A stretch of DNA of 8,814 nt from Chlamydiales bacterium (GCA_021372185.1 JAJFUY010000056.1:1-8814); one strand, 5' to 3'. Shown: positions 1-6,298, counted from the first letter of the stretch. A program made the numbers and translations. Notes: a model not told the origin generated them from the sequence alone.

Positions 1-477
1 GGCGGTCGTGAAAAGGTGTGAAAGGGAAGTTAGGTAGCGAAGGACGGTGGTAGGAGAGCGCTTTTGCTTTTTTGAGGTGAGCCCTTGCTCAAGTAGTGTT
101 CTTTTTTCGTTGATGAGGCTTGGACGGATAGCTGACAAGGCATATTGACCTAGTTCTTTGCGAAACCATTCGAGGTGTTGGCGCACATTGCGGGCGTTTT
201 TTGGCTTTCGTGGTAGCTCTTCGATGTAGTAGCGGTTGATGGCTTCTGAGAGGGTGTGCTTGGAGGCTTGGATGTGGGGTAGGTGAATGCCGCGGAGGGC
301 ATTTCTTTGCTGTTCATCTAACCACTGTTTGGCACTTTTGGGGTCTGGGAAGGTTTGAATTTGATCTGGATAGCCTTTGCGGCGAAAACGGGCTCTGAAT
401 GTAATTAGATTTTTTGAGCTTATGCGAAGGTCGATTCCTGGGGGAAGACGTTTTTTGATGGCTTCGAGTTTCTTCAT
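1..477 (-). CDS. Tyrosine recombinase / phage-type integrase, N-terminal part (runs off left edge)
   Basis: Reading the minus strand from the ATG at 477 gives 159 open codons to the window edge. The product would cut and rejoin DNA between an element's attP and a chromosomal attB. Residues about 20-60 form a basic segment (ITFRARFRRKGYPDQ, then TFPDPKSAKQWLDEQ) typical of the integrase arm-binding domain. Residues about 74-155 (TLSEAINRYYIEELP through TTVLRYLTSLSHLF) match the SAM-like core-binding domain. The catalytic R/H/R/Y domain lies beyond the edge and cannot be checked. The start at 477 is preferred because an AGGA (TCCT at 486-489 on the plus strand) lies 8 nt upstream. The frame stays open to ATGs at 546 and 648, but that extension is Pro-rich, lacks integrase features and crosses likely attachment-site repeats. 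The gene points away from a tRNA 3' fragment about 195 bp upstream, the usual attP-int arrangement. Family assignment is confident; completeness is unknown. Confidence 0.88.
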   Translation of the reverse strand, partial: MKKLEAIKKRLPPGIDLRISSKNLITFRARFRRKGYPDQIQTFPDPKSAKQWLDEQQRNALRGIHLPHIQASKHTLSEAINRYYIEELPRKPKNARNVRQHLEWFRKELGQYALSAIRPSLINEKRTLLEQGLTSKKQKRSPTTVLRYLTSLSHLFTTA

Positions 478-570
478 ATCGATGATCCTGTTTTTAAAGT
501 AAAAAATTGGATCAGATACTGGAACTGTGGGGGAAATTGCTGCCATTTGCTGTGGGTTGCTGTGATCATT

Positions 571-589
571 TGGTCCACCAGTGGTCCAC
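571..589. repeat. Direct repeat TGGTCCAC x2, 11-bp period
   Basis: TGGTCCAC occurs at 571-578 and again at 582-589, separated by CAG, so the two copies lie one helical turn apart. They sit between the integrase start and the tRNA fragment. That position and phasing suit arm-type integrase or excisionase binding sites, or an operator for the integrase promoter. The function is inferred. Confidence 0.5.
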
Positions 590-672
590 GGTAGTGGAAT
601 CTCCGGTTTGGCCAAATCATGTAGGTCACAACAAATAGGCTCTGGCATGCCTCTCTAGCGGTTAATTAAAAG

Positions 673-717
673 TGGGGCAAGCAGGACTTGAACCTGCGAC
701 CAACGGATTATGAGTCG
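673..717 (-). tRNA. tRNA 3' half (anticodon CAT), 5' half missing; likely att site
   Basis: On the minus strand this reads as the 3' part of a tRNA. It has an anticodon loop CTCATAA (plus strand 708-714) with CAT anticodon, a 3' anticodon strand TCCGT, a short variable loop, and a T-arm GCAGG-TTCAAGT-CCTGC with a perfect 5-bp stem. The 3' acceptor strand TTGCCCC and discriminator A (673) follow; CCA is not encoded. The 5' acceptor strand (expected GGGGCAA) and the D-arm are absent upstream (718-800), and the 5' anticodon strand is mispaired, so it cannot fold as a complete tRNA. The sequence resembles tRNA-Ile2 (CAU, lysidine type) or elongator tRNA-Met; I cannot decide. Partial tRNA 3' ends of this kind are produced by integrases that use tRNA genes as attB. 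The similarity seems to begin near the anticodon loop, suggesting the crossover lies there. Confidence 0.75.
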
Positions 718-833
718 CTTGACCTTCCACAAACCAGCGCAAAGGACAGTACATAGGTGCACTAATATTAGCGGTTTATGAAAAAGTCAATTGTGCCCAC
801 TTGCGCCATTTTATTACAGTTATTTCCCACCGA

Positions 834-852
834 TTGCGTAAAATTTGCGTAA
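834..852. repeat. Direct repeat TTGCGTAA x2, 11-bp period
   Basis: TTGCGTAA occurs at 834-841 and 845-852, exactly 11 bp apart. Related TTGCGC and GCGCAAA words occur nearby at about 801-806 and 737-743. The cluster flanks the tRNA 3' fragment on the side opposite the integrase. Short, helically phased, mixed-orientation repeats around a core are typical of integrase arm sites. Assignment is by position and pattern only. Confidence 0.45.
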
Positions 853-930
853 GACGTGCGATGGCAGCAGGGATCAAACAGCTATCAAGATGAAGCGAGG
901 GTTCTTGCCAATAATTCTAGAGTGGATTTC

Positions 931-2310
931 TTATTTTTTGGATGCGTGAATGAGCCTGACAGCCTCATCCAGAGCCTTTTCTGCTGGAACAAAATGATCT
1001 GGTATGATGCCTACACCCTCCCAATTTCCTTCCTGTTTAGGGTTGACAGCCCTCCCAGTTGGAATTTGCATTTCAAACAAATCATTAACGTCATGCATTC
1101 TACAAGGATTTGCTCCTCCACCTGTCGGTTCGCCGACTATGGTAGCCCTCCCGTTGACTTTCATGTTATTGGCAAACTCTTCTCCAGCTGAAAACGTCCA
1201 AGGACCATCAAGGATATAAAGGTGAGTATCCAATAGGCGCTCATTGGAAGGCAATTCATCATAGGTTAGTGTATGAAAATCTTCGCTTTTAGGCCCCTCA
1301 GTGGTTCTCCATTCAATTCGATTAAGGGGGATTTCTTCTTTCATAAAGAGGCTGCACAACAACTGAACCGCAAATGGATCACCACCTGAATTATCACGCA
1401 TATCGATAATGATCGCTTTTGCACCCTTTACGTGTTCAATCCCTTTCTTAAATGCCTCACGTCGTGCTGTAACATCTTCAAGACTAGGGGCATCAGCTCC
1501 TTCCTGTATTCTCAGGTCGCATACTCCAAATTTGAGCAAATCAAAATATCCAATTGATGGGTCTTCTTTCAAAAAACCTGCCTTATACTCATATGGTATA
1601 GAGCCCATTTGCATTCCACACCAGCCCTCATTTGTAGGCGCAATATAGGCTTTAATGTCGTCTTTATTCTCGTCTTTTAATTGAGGTTTGCCTACAGAGT
1701 AGTCAACTTTATCTGCAATAGCAACAGGGGCACGTGCTTGAGCTTTGAACCCTACCAAAATATGCTTGTCCTTTGTGATACTGATCAAATCCTTTGTCAA
1801 CATTTCAGCAAAGACCTTAGGATCGCTGATCGCATCATAAGCCCCTTCTTGTAGCAGCTTCTTTAAGTGTGTTGCACATTCTATACCCTTATCTTCAAAT
1901 ACATATCTTTTTACCATAGCCCCAGCAATACTGTGTATAGTTTGTTCCTTTACGCGATTCAAATTCTGCAAATTTACCTGATATTCCGATTTTGTAGGGC
2001 CTACCGCAAGGGTGGCAACACCTAACGTGGTGATATCAGAGGTTGTGGTACTAGCAGATGAAGATATTGACGTGATGTTTCTTTTAAGATCCTCTATTGT
2101 CTGAATCTTATTTTCACGGATAGATTTTTTTAGTAAACCTTTAATTGCACCCAGGTCTTCAGGATTTTTTGGAATGATACTGTAAAACTGCTCACCAACC
2201 TTGATTTGTGATTTTTGTTCTACATGATCGCTTTTTGATAGGTTGAATTCGAACTCATTAGGTTGAGTACCACCTGGCTGGGAAAATTTGAAATCAAAAT
2301 TAGCGTTCAT
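931..2310 (-). CDS. S41-family (IRBP/C-terminal-processing type) serine peptidase, paralogue 1
   Basis: This 459-residue protein is a probable serine endopeptidase of the S41 (tail-specific protease / interphotoreceptor retinoid-binding) superfamily. Residues 1-85 form a module shared with the upstream paralogue. Residues about 87-118 are a variable Ser/Thr-rich linker. Residues about 125-187 are the helical S41 N-terminal domain (RYVFEDKGIECATHLKK, QEGAYDAISDP, DKHILVG with His183). The catalytic core includes IIIDMRDNSGGDP (300-312), TFSAGEEF (372-379, candidate nucleophile Ser374 with Glu377/378), GEPTGGGANP (393-402) and a C-terminal IPTGRAVNP...GNWEGVGIIPDH. No signal peptide or membrane segment is visible, so it is probably cytosolic or exported by a non-Sec route. 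It starts 15 bp after the stop of the upstream paralogue, so the two are likely co-transcribed. No strong Shine-Dalgarno is visible. The family is clear; the natural substrate is unknown. Confidence 0.88.
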   Translation of the reverse strand: MNANFDFKFSQPGGTQPNEFEFNLSKSDHVEQKSQIKVGEQFYSIIPKNPEDLGAIKGLLKKSIRENKIQTIEDLKRNITSISSSASTTTSDITTLGVATLAVGPTKSEYQVNLQNLNRVKEQTIHSIAGAMVKRYVFEDKGIECATHLKKLLQEGAYDAISDPKVFAEMLTKDLISITKDKHILVGFKAQARAPVAIADKVDYSVGKPQLKDENKDDIKAYIAPTNEGWCGMQMGSIPYEYKAGFLKEDPSIGYFDLLKFGVCDLRIQEGADAPSLEDVTARREAFKKGIEHVKGAKAIIIDMRDNSGGDPFAVQLLCSLFMKEEIPLNRIEWRTTEGPKSEDFHTLTYDELPSNERLLDTHLYILDGPWTFSAGEEFANNMKVNGRATIVGEPTGGGANPCRMHDVNDLFEMQIPTGRAVNPKQEGNWEGVGIIPDHFVPAEKALDEAVRLIHASKK

Positions 2311-2325
2311 GGGTATACCATTTTT

Positions 2326-3759
2326 TTACCGCTTTATATTTGTGTGAATAAGGGTGATGGCAGCATCTAGGGCTTGTTCGTTTGAGATGTAATGATCTGG
2401 TACAATGCCGATTCCTTCCCAATTGCCTTCTTGAATTGGGTTGACAGCCCTTCCTGAGGGGATAAAGGCGTCAAATGTATCATTGAGAGAAAGCACATTG
2501 CCCGGATTGGCGCCTCCGCCAGTTAATTCGCCAACAACTGTGGCTCGAGAGTATACTTTCATGTTATTACAGAATTCTTCACCGGCAGAAAATGTCCAAG
2601 GGCTTGTAAGAATATACAGGGGAGTGTCCTTCAAGCGCATGTTGGAAGGCAGTTCCTTTTCACTCAGCGTGAGAAAGTTGTCGCTTTTTGTACCGTTCGG
2701 AGTTCTCCATTCTATCCTGCTAAGTGGTAATTGTTCTTCCATAAATAAGCTGCACAACATCTGAACTGCAGATGGATCGCCGCCAGAATTGAACCTCATA
2801 TCGATAATAATACTTTTTGCGCTTTTTAAGTTTGCAATAGCTTCGATATAGGCCTGTCGCCTTGCGTTAGCATCTTTAATTCCAGAAGCATTAACATCTT
2901 CAATTTCAACAGTCTTAGATGCTTTATTTTCAGATGATATATTAGCAAAAAAATCCCTATAGCATTCTTTTGCATAGTCTGTCTCGCCATTACATATGCC
3001 AAATTTTCTTAAATCGAAATAGCCTATTGATGGATCTGTGTCTAGAAATCCCGATTTATACTCGTAAGGCATAGAACCCATTGGTTCTCCCATCCAGCCA
3101 ATATTTGTGGGAGCGATGTATGCTTTGATATTTTCTTTTACTAAGCGGGGTAAGAGTGGGTAATCTGTGTAGTCAACTTCGTTGGCTTTATCAACTTGGG
3201 TTGAAGGTTTGGCATTATTTTGGGGTTTAATTCCTACAAAAACATGTTTATCACTGGAGATCGAGCGCAAATCAGTTGTTAAAACGCTTACAAAGACTTC
3301 AGGGTCGGAAATTCCATCGTACGCACCTTCTTGTAGCTGTTGTTCTATATATGCTGCGCATTCTTCACCAATTTCAGGAAAAACATACTTATCTCTCAAT
3401 TCGTGTGCCAGTGTGTGGACAGTTTGGGGTATGCGTCCTTTAAGTGAATTTCCACTCAGAATGCTGACACATACTGAGTTAACTTGAGAGGTATTTGTGT
3501 TCGTTGATGAAGATACTAGCGTAATATGACGTTTAAGATCCTCTATTGTCTGAATCTTATTTTCACGAATGGATTTTTCTAATAAACCTTTGATTGCGCC
3601 TAGGTCTTCAGGGTTTTTTGGGATGATACTGTAAAACTGCGCACCAACCTTGATTTGTGATTTTTGTTCTACATGATCGCTTTTTGACAGGTTGAATTCG
3701 AATTCAATATGATTGGCACTACTTGGTTGGGAAAATTTGAAATCATAATCGGCGTTCAT
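2326..3759 (-). CDS. S41-family (IRBP/C-terminal-processing type) serine peptidase, paralogue 2
   Basis: This 477-residue protein is the first gene of the S41 pair. It has the same order of parts as its neighbour: a shared N-terminal module (1-85), a variable linker (86-108), the helical S41 N-terminal domain (about 113-176; KYVFPEIGEECAAYIEQ, QEGAYDGISDP, DKHVFVG with His172), then the catalytic core. The core has IIIDMRFNSGGDP (317-329), TFSAGEEF (389-396; candidate nucleophile Ser391, Glu394/395), GELTGGGANP (410-419) and IPSGRAVNP...GNWEGIGIVPDH. Residues about 258-297 are a charged insertion not present at that length in paralogue 1. No export signal is seen. The ATG at 3759 is used because it gives the same MNA(D/N)(Y/F)DFKFSQP start as the neighbour; no good ribosome binding site precedes it. 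All core motifs are kept, so both copies may be active. Substrate is unknown. Confidence 0.88.
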   Translation of the reverse strand: MNADYDFKFSQPSSANHIEFEFNLSKSDHVEQKSQIKVGAQFYSIIPKNPEDLGAIKGLLEKSIRENKIQTIEDLKRHITLVSSSTNTNTSQVNSVCVSILSGNSLKGRIPQTVHTLAHELRDKYVFPEIGEECAAYIEQQLQEGAYDGISDPEVFVSVLTTDLRSISSDKHVFVGIKPQNNAKPSTQVDKANEVDYTDYPLLPRLVKENIKAYIAPTNIGWMGEPMGSMPYEYKSGFLDTDPSIGYFDLRKFGICNGETDYAKECYRDFFANISSENKASKTVEIEDVNASGIKDANARRQAYIEAIANLKSAKSIIIDMRFNSGGDPSAVQMLCSLFMEEQLPLSRIEWRTPNGTKSDNFLTLSEKELPSNMRLKDTPLYILTSPWTFSAGEEFCNNMKVYSRATVVGELTGGGANPGNVLSLNDTFDAFIPSGRAVNPIQEGNWEGIGIVPDHYISNEQALDAAITLIHTNIKR

Positions 3760-3794
3760 GATAAAAATACCATTTATTTACTGTTTCTAACTTA

Positions 3795-3823
3795 ATTTTA
3801 CATTTATGAACTATTATTAACAA
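3795..3823 (-). promoter_or_regulatory. Putative sigma70-type promoter of the S41 operon
   Basis: On the minus strand there is a -35 TTGTTA (plus 3818-3823), a 17-bp spacer, and a -10 TAAAAT (plus 3795-3800), about 36 bp before the S41 start at 3759. Spacing is ideal and each box matches consensus at most positions. No transcription data are available. Confidence 0.5.
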
Positions 3824-3850
3824 GAAGTCGTAACGATAGAATTGGATAAA

Positions 3851-3882
3851 AATGTAGTAAAAAGACAACGTTTACCTACATT
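3851..3882. repeat. Imperfect hairpin in the divergent S41/abiE intergenic region
   Basis: AATGTAGTAAA (3851-3861) is followed after 9 nt by TTTAcCTACATT (3871-3882), its reverse complement apart from one bulged C. It lies upstream of the S41 promoter and about 90 bp before abiEi. It could be a second operator for a DNA-binding regulator or a transcript hairpin. The structure is visible; the role is unknown. Confidence 0.4.
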
Positions 3883-3940
3883 ACTATCCCTGGACGCTGG
3901 CAAGACGCAGGGTGATTTTTTTAAATTATCTTTGCTCTTG

Positions 3941-3971
3941 CACAAAACCTATCAATTTGATAGTTTTTGTG
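3941..3971. promoter_or_regulatory. 31-nt near-perfect palindrome, likely AbiEi operator
   Basis: The element reads CACAAAA-C-CTATCAA-T-TTGATAG-T-TTTTGTG: two nested 7-bp arms on each side, with a single mismatched pair and a one-base centre. It ends one base before the abiEi ATG at 3973. AbiEi proteins carry an N-terminal winged helix and are known to repress their own operon by binding inverted repeats, so this is the natural operator candidate. The right arm's T-run could also make it a weak hairpin terminator or attenuator, or a structure masking the start codon. Confidence 0.55.
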
Positions 3972-3972
3972 T

Positions 3973-4581
3973 ATGAGCAAAAAAGACCTTCTTTTTCAAA
4001 TTGCGGAACGTCAACAGGGCTATTTCACCAGCCTCCAAGCTGAGGAGTGTGGTTTCCCATCATCTAATGTTCATAGATACCTTATTACTAAAGAATGGGT
4101 AAGGGAGCAGCATGGTATCTATCGGTTGGCTCGTTATCCAATGACTGATCGTCCCGAACTTGTTCTTTGGAGCTTGTGGAGTCGTGATAAGAAGGGACAA
4201 GTGCGCGGGGTTTGGTCGCATGAGACAGCTCTTGATATTTTTGAGCTTTCAGATGTCATGCCCTCTAAATTGCACATGTCAGTGCCCAAAAAGTTCCGTA
4301 AGAGAGGGGACATTCCAAAAGTTCTTGCTCTCCATTATGTTGACTTGAGAGAGGTAGATATTCAAGCACAACAGGGCTACCTAATCACCACCCCATTACG
4401 CACGCTTATCGATATTGCACAAGCGGGTGAGCTGTCTTATGATTTAATTAAACAGGCAGTGCATGATGCATTGCGCAAAGGAATGGTTTCACGAAGAGAG
4501 CTGAACCAAGCTAATTTGCAGAGTCAAATACCAATACTATTGAGGATCCTTGATGAATACGGTTTACAAAACAGCGACTGA
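3973..4581 (+). CDS. abiEi: AbiEi-family antitoxin / transcriptional autorepressor
   Basis: This 202-residue protein is the antitoxin half of an AbiE (originally called type IV) toxin-antitoxin system. Residues about 4-55 form the AbiEi winged-helix domain: KDLLFQIAERQQGYFTSLQAEECG, then the recognition-helix region SSNVHRYLITKEW, then the wing REQHGIYRLARYP. The C-terminal domain follows (WSHETALDIFELSD, KLHMSVPKKFRKR, TTPLRTLIDIAQ at about 139-150), as in other AbiEi proteins. The ATG at 3973 is chosen over the TTG at 3967; no good Shine-Dalgarno precedes it and the upstream palindrome ends at 3971. The 3' end overlaps the toxin gene by 29 bp in another frame, which implies translational coupling. 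It probably binds the adjacent palindrome to repress the operon and neutralises the toxin's effect. AbiE was first described as a phage abortive-infection system. Assignment is confident. Confidence 0.88.
   Translation: MSKKDLLFQIAERQQGYFTSLQAEECGFPSSNVHRYLITKEWVREQHGIYRLARYPMTDRPELVLWSLWSRDKKGQVRGVWSHETALDIFELSDVMPSKLHMSVPKKFRKRGDIPKVLALHYVDLREVDIQAQQGYLITTPLRTLIDIAQAGELSYDLIKQAVHDALRKGMVSRRELNQANLQSQIPILLRILDEYGLQNSD
4542..4546 (+). promoter_or_regulatory. Ribosome binding site for abiEii
   Basis: GAGGA lies 6 nt before the ATG at 4553, inside the end of abiEi. It decides the toxin start at 4553 rather than the TTG at 4550, and shows that the toxin is translated from within the antitoxin gene. 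Confidence 0.6.
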
Positions 4582-5413
4582 CTTCCGAAGGGGTCTTGAG
4601 TCGGAACTTAAAAAAATAGCCAGTGCAACAGATGATGATATACAACGCCTAAGAAGGAAAGTAACCTTTGACCGGTTACTCGCTCGTATTTTTTCGCAGG
4701 AAGGATCTACATTCTTTCTCAAAGGTGGCTATGCAATGGAATTGCGTCTTTCGACTGCGCGTGCTACAAAAGATATTGATTTGACTTGTCTTGAAAGGGC
4801 GAAGGGAAAAGACGAGCTCATAAGCCTTATAATCTTAGAGGAGCTCCGTGAGTTGGCCAGTAAAAATCTCAACGATTTTTTTGTCTATCAAATTGGAGAG
4901 CCACAGCTCGATATAGAAAACGCGCCCTATGGAGGCGCGCGCTATCCTGTCTCTTCTTTTATCGATGGTAAGATTTTCGTTAGATTTGAATTGGACGTTG
5001 GGGCAGATGCTATAGTTACTCGGACAGAAGCTTTTCAAGGCACAGATTGGCTAAATTTTTGTGGGATCGCATGTCCAGTTTTCACGATGGTCTCCATTGA
5101 GCAGCAATACGCAGAAAAGCTGCATGCCTACACGCTTCCTCGCCAAGGGATAAATACTCGTACCAAAGACCTTATTGATATGGTGCTCTTAGCAAGAATA
5201 AAGACCTTTGATATGGCAACGCTGAAAGAAGCTCTGTGCTCTGTATTTAGAGTTCGTAATACACACTCTTTGCCTCAACTAGTGAATCCTCCACCACTAG
5301 AATGGAAGAAGCCATTTGAGAAGCTTGCTAGAGAATGCCGGCTTACTTTGTCATTGGAAGATGCATTTTTAGAGACATCAAATATTTATAAACGAGTTAA
5401 CGGCATTTCATGA
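4553..5413 (+). CDS. abiEii: AbiEii-family nucleotidyltransferase toxin
   Basis: This 286-residue protein is the toxin half of the AbiE pair, a member of the AbiEii/AbiGii nucleotidyltransferase family (DNA polymerase beta-like fold). Related toxins transfer nucleotides, in characterised mycobacterial homologues onto tRNA, and arrest growth. Visible motifs are LKGGYAMELRLS with TKDIDL (57-77), giving the GG-x(n)-DxD metal-binding signature with Asp74 and Asp76. A further acidic residue follows in RFELDVGAD (144-152, Asp148), then AEKLHAY (187-193, candidate catalytic Lys) and RTKDLIDMVLL (203-213, Lys205/Asp206/Asp209). All family motifs are intact, so the toxin is probably functional. It overlaps abiEi at its 5' end. 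Its stop codon overlaps an ATG at 5410 that opens a frame leading into the SDR gene. It probably acts in the cytosol, held in check by AbiEi. Confidence 0.9.
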   Translation: MNTVYKTATDFRRGLESELKKIASATDDDIQRLRRKVTFDRLLARIFSQEGSTFFLKGGYAMELRLSTARATKDIDLTCLERAKGKDELISLIILEELRELASKNLNDFFVYQIGEPQLDIENAPYGGARYPVSSFIDGKIFVRFELDVGADAIVTRTEAFQGTDWLNFCGIACPVFTMVSIEQQYAEKLHAYTLPRQGINTRTKDLIDMVLLARIKTFDMATLKEALCSVFRVRNTHSLPQLVNPPPLEWKKPFEKLARECRLTLSLEDAFLETSNIYKRVNGIS

Positions 5414-5446
5414 GAAATGAGAGATCCGTTAAAGAGGGCTGGGCTA

Positions 5447-5476
5447 TTGCGATAATCTGGCACATACTGGTATATT
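5447..5476 (+). promoter_or_regulatory. Possible promoter for SDR / Memo-like genes
   Basis: TTGCGA (5447-5452), an 18-bp spacer and TATATT (5471-5476) lie about 90 bp upstream of the SDR start at 5566. The match is moderate. If real, the two metabolic genes would not depend on the AbiE-repressed promoter. Confidence 0.3.
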
Positions 5477-5565
5477 TTGCAGCGATGATGTTACATTGTA
5501 CATTATTTGGAGAGGGTTTTGCTGGCATTGCAGAACCGGAATCTTGCTACAGGACGGGAATATCT

Positions 5566-6285
5566 ATGACTGAAAAGAAACTTGTTGTTATTACCGGAGC
5601 GACTAAAGGTATCGGGCTTGGGCTTGTTGGAAAATTCATTAATTGTGGGTGGAGAGTAGCAGGTTGTGGACGGTCGGTCAAAGCTGTTCAGGAGCTACAA
5701 AACAAATATGGGTCTGAGAATCTGTTTTCCGTAGTTGATATCAAGGACGATGTATCTGTTGCCAAGTGGGCTAAAGAAGTCGCCTTAAAAATGGGAAATC
5801 CCTCAATTCTGATTAACAATGCCGCATTAATTAATCATCCAAAAGTGCTTTGGGAAATCCCCTCTGCTGAATTTACTGATATCATGGATACCAATGTATT
5901 GGGCACGGTTAATACGCTGCGCCATTTTATTCCGTTGATGCTTCAAAAAGGAAAAGGAATAATCGTCAATATGTCTTCCGGATGGGGAGTGAAGGGGAAA
6001 GTAGAGTTTTCGCCTTATTGGGCAGGTTGGGAAAAATTTTCACCTTATTGTGCGTCGAAATTTGCTATCGAAGGGCTCACGCAATCGTTGTCTCAGGAAC
6101 TGCCTAAGGGATTAACTGCTGTAACCTTAGCCCCTGCGGCAAGTAATACCGATATGCTTCACAAAGCGCTCCCAGAAGGAGCTAATCAATATCTAACAGC
6201 CGAACAGTGCGCGGAAATTATCGTTCCTTGTATACTGAATATCAAGCCTAGTGATTCTGGGAAACATCTCTCGCTAGACAATTAA
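5566..6285 (+). CDS. Short-chain dehydrogenase/reductase (SDR), classical type
   Basis: This 239-residue protein is an NAD(P)-dependent oxidoreductase with a Rossmann fold. It has the glycine motif TGATKGIG (10-17), Asp59 in VVDI (adenine pocket), NNAA (84-87), Asn110, the catalytic serine region NMSSGWG (135-141), and Tyr161/Lys165 in SPYCASKFAIEGL. The start at 5566 is preferred: it has GGGA 6 nt upstream and matches normal SDR length. The same frame runs back to an ATG at 5410 that overlaps the abiEii stop, but that adds 52 residues with a hydrophobic stretch unlike SDRs. Between the catalytic serine and YCASK there are about 10 extra residues, because FSPY is repeated. Whether the enzyme stays active is uncertain. 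The substrate cannot be read from the sequence. It is followed on the same strand by a Memo-like gene and may work with it. Confidence 0.85.
   Translation: MTEKKLVVITGATKGIGLGLVGKFINCGWRVAGCGRSVKAVQELQNKYGSENLFSVVDIKDDVSVAKWAKEVALKMGNPSILINNAALINHPKVLWEIPSAEFTDIMDTNVLGTVNTLRHFIPLMLQKGKGIIVNMSSGWGVKGKVEFSPYWAGWEKFSPYCASKFAIEGLTQSLSQELPKGLTAVTLAPAASNTDMLHKALPEGANQYLTAEQCAEIIVPCILNIKPSDSGKHLSLDN
6007..6050 (+). repeat. 30-bp-offset imperfect duplication inside the SDR active-site segment
   Basis: TTTTCGCCTTATTG (6007-6020) recurs as TTTTCACCTTATTG (6037-6050), 30 bp apart, so both copies encode FSPY in the same frame. The first Tyr (151) has the usual distance from Ser138 but lacks the Lys four residues on. 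The second (161) has YCASK. This looks like an in-frame duplication of ten codons that then diverged. Confidence 0.5.
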
Positions 6286-6298
6286 GGCTTTTGTGTAC

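Larger units (their letters stand above)
478..930. other. Non-coding attachment region between integrase and S41 operon
   Basis: This stretch holds no convincing gene. It contains the integrase ribosome binding site (486-489), the TGGTCCAC pair, the tRNA 3' half, a 10-bp palindrome CTAATATTAG (762-771) and the TTGCGTAA pair (834-852). The content fits an attP/att junction of a mobile element. From 853 to 930 I see only the untranslated tail of the S41 operon, with no clear GC-rich hairpin plus T-run terminator. Confidence 0.5.

Noticed and set aside
478..648. N-terminal extension of the integrase to ATG 546 or 648
   Set aside because: The frame is open, but a good ribosome binding site favours 477. 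The extension has no integrase features and overlaps att-like repeats.
856..1219. Plus-strand frames opposite the S41 gene at 931-2310
   Set aside because: They lie antisense to a conserved peptidase with all core motifs and show no domain features. The same holds for the plus-strand frames at 1409-1648, 2441-2764 and 3182-3487.
3888..3922. CCCTG...CAGGG pair followed by a T-run, as a terminator
   Set aside because: The stem is only 5 bp with a 15-nt loop, and no plus-strand gene ends upstream.
4160..4348. Second frame inside abiEi
   Set aside because: It lies wholly within the antitoxin gene in another frame, with no recognisable domain.
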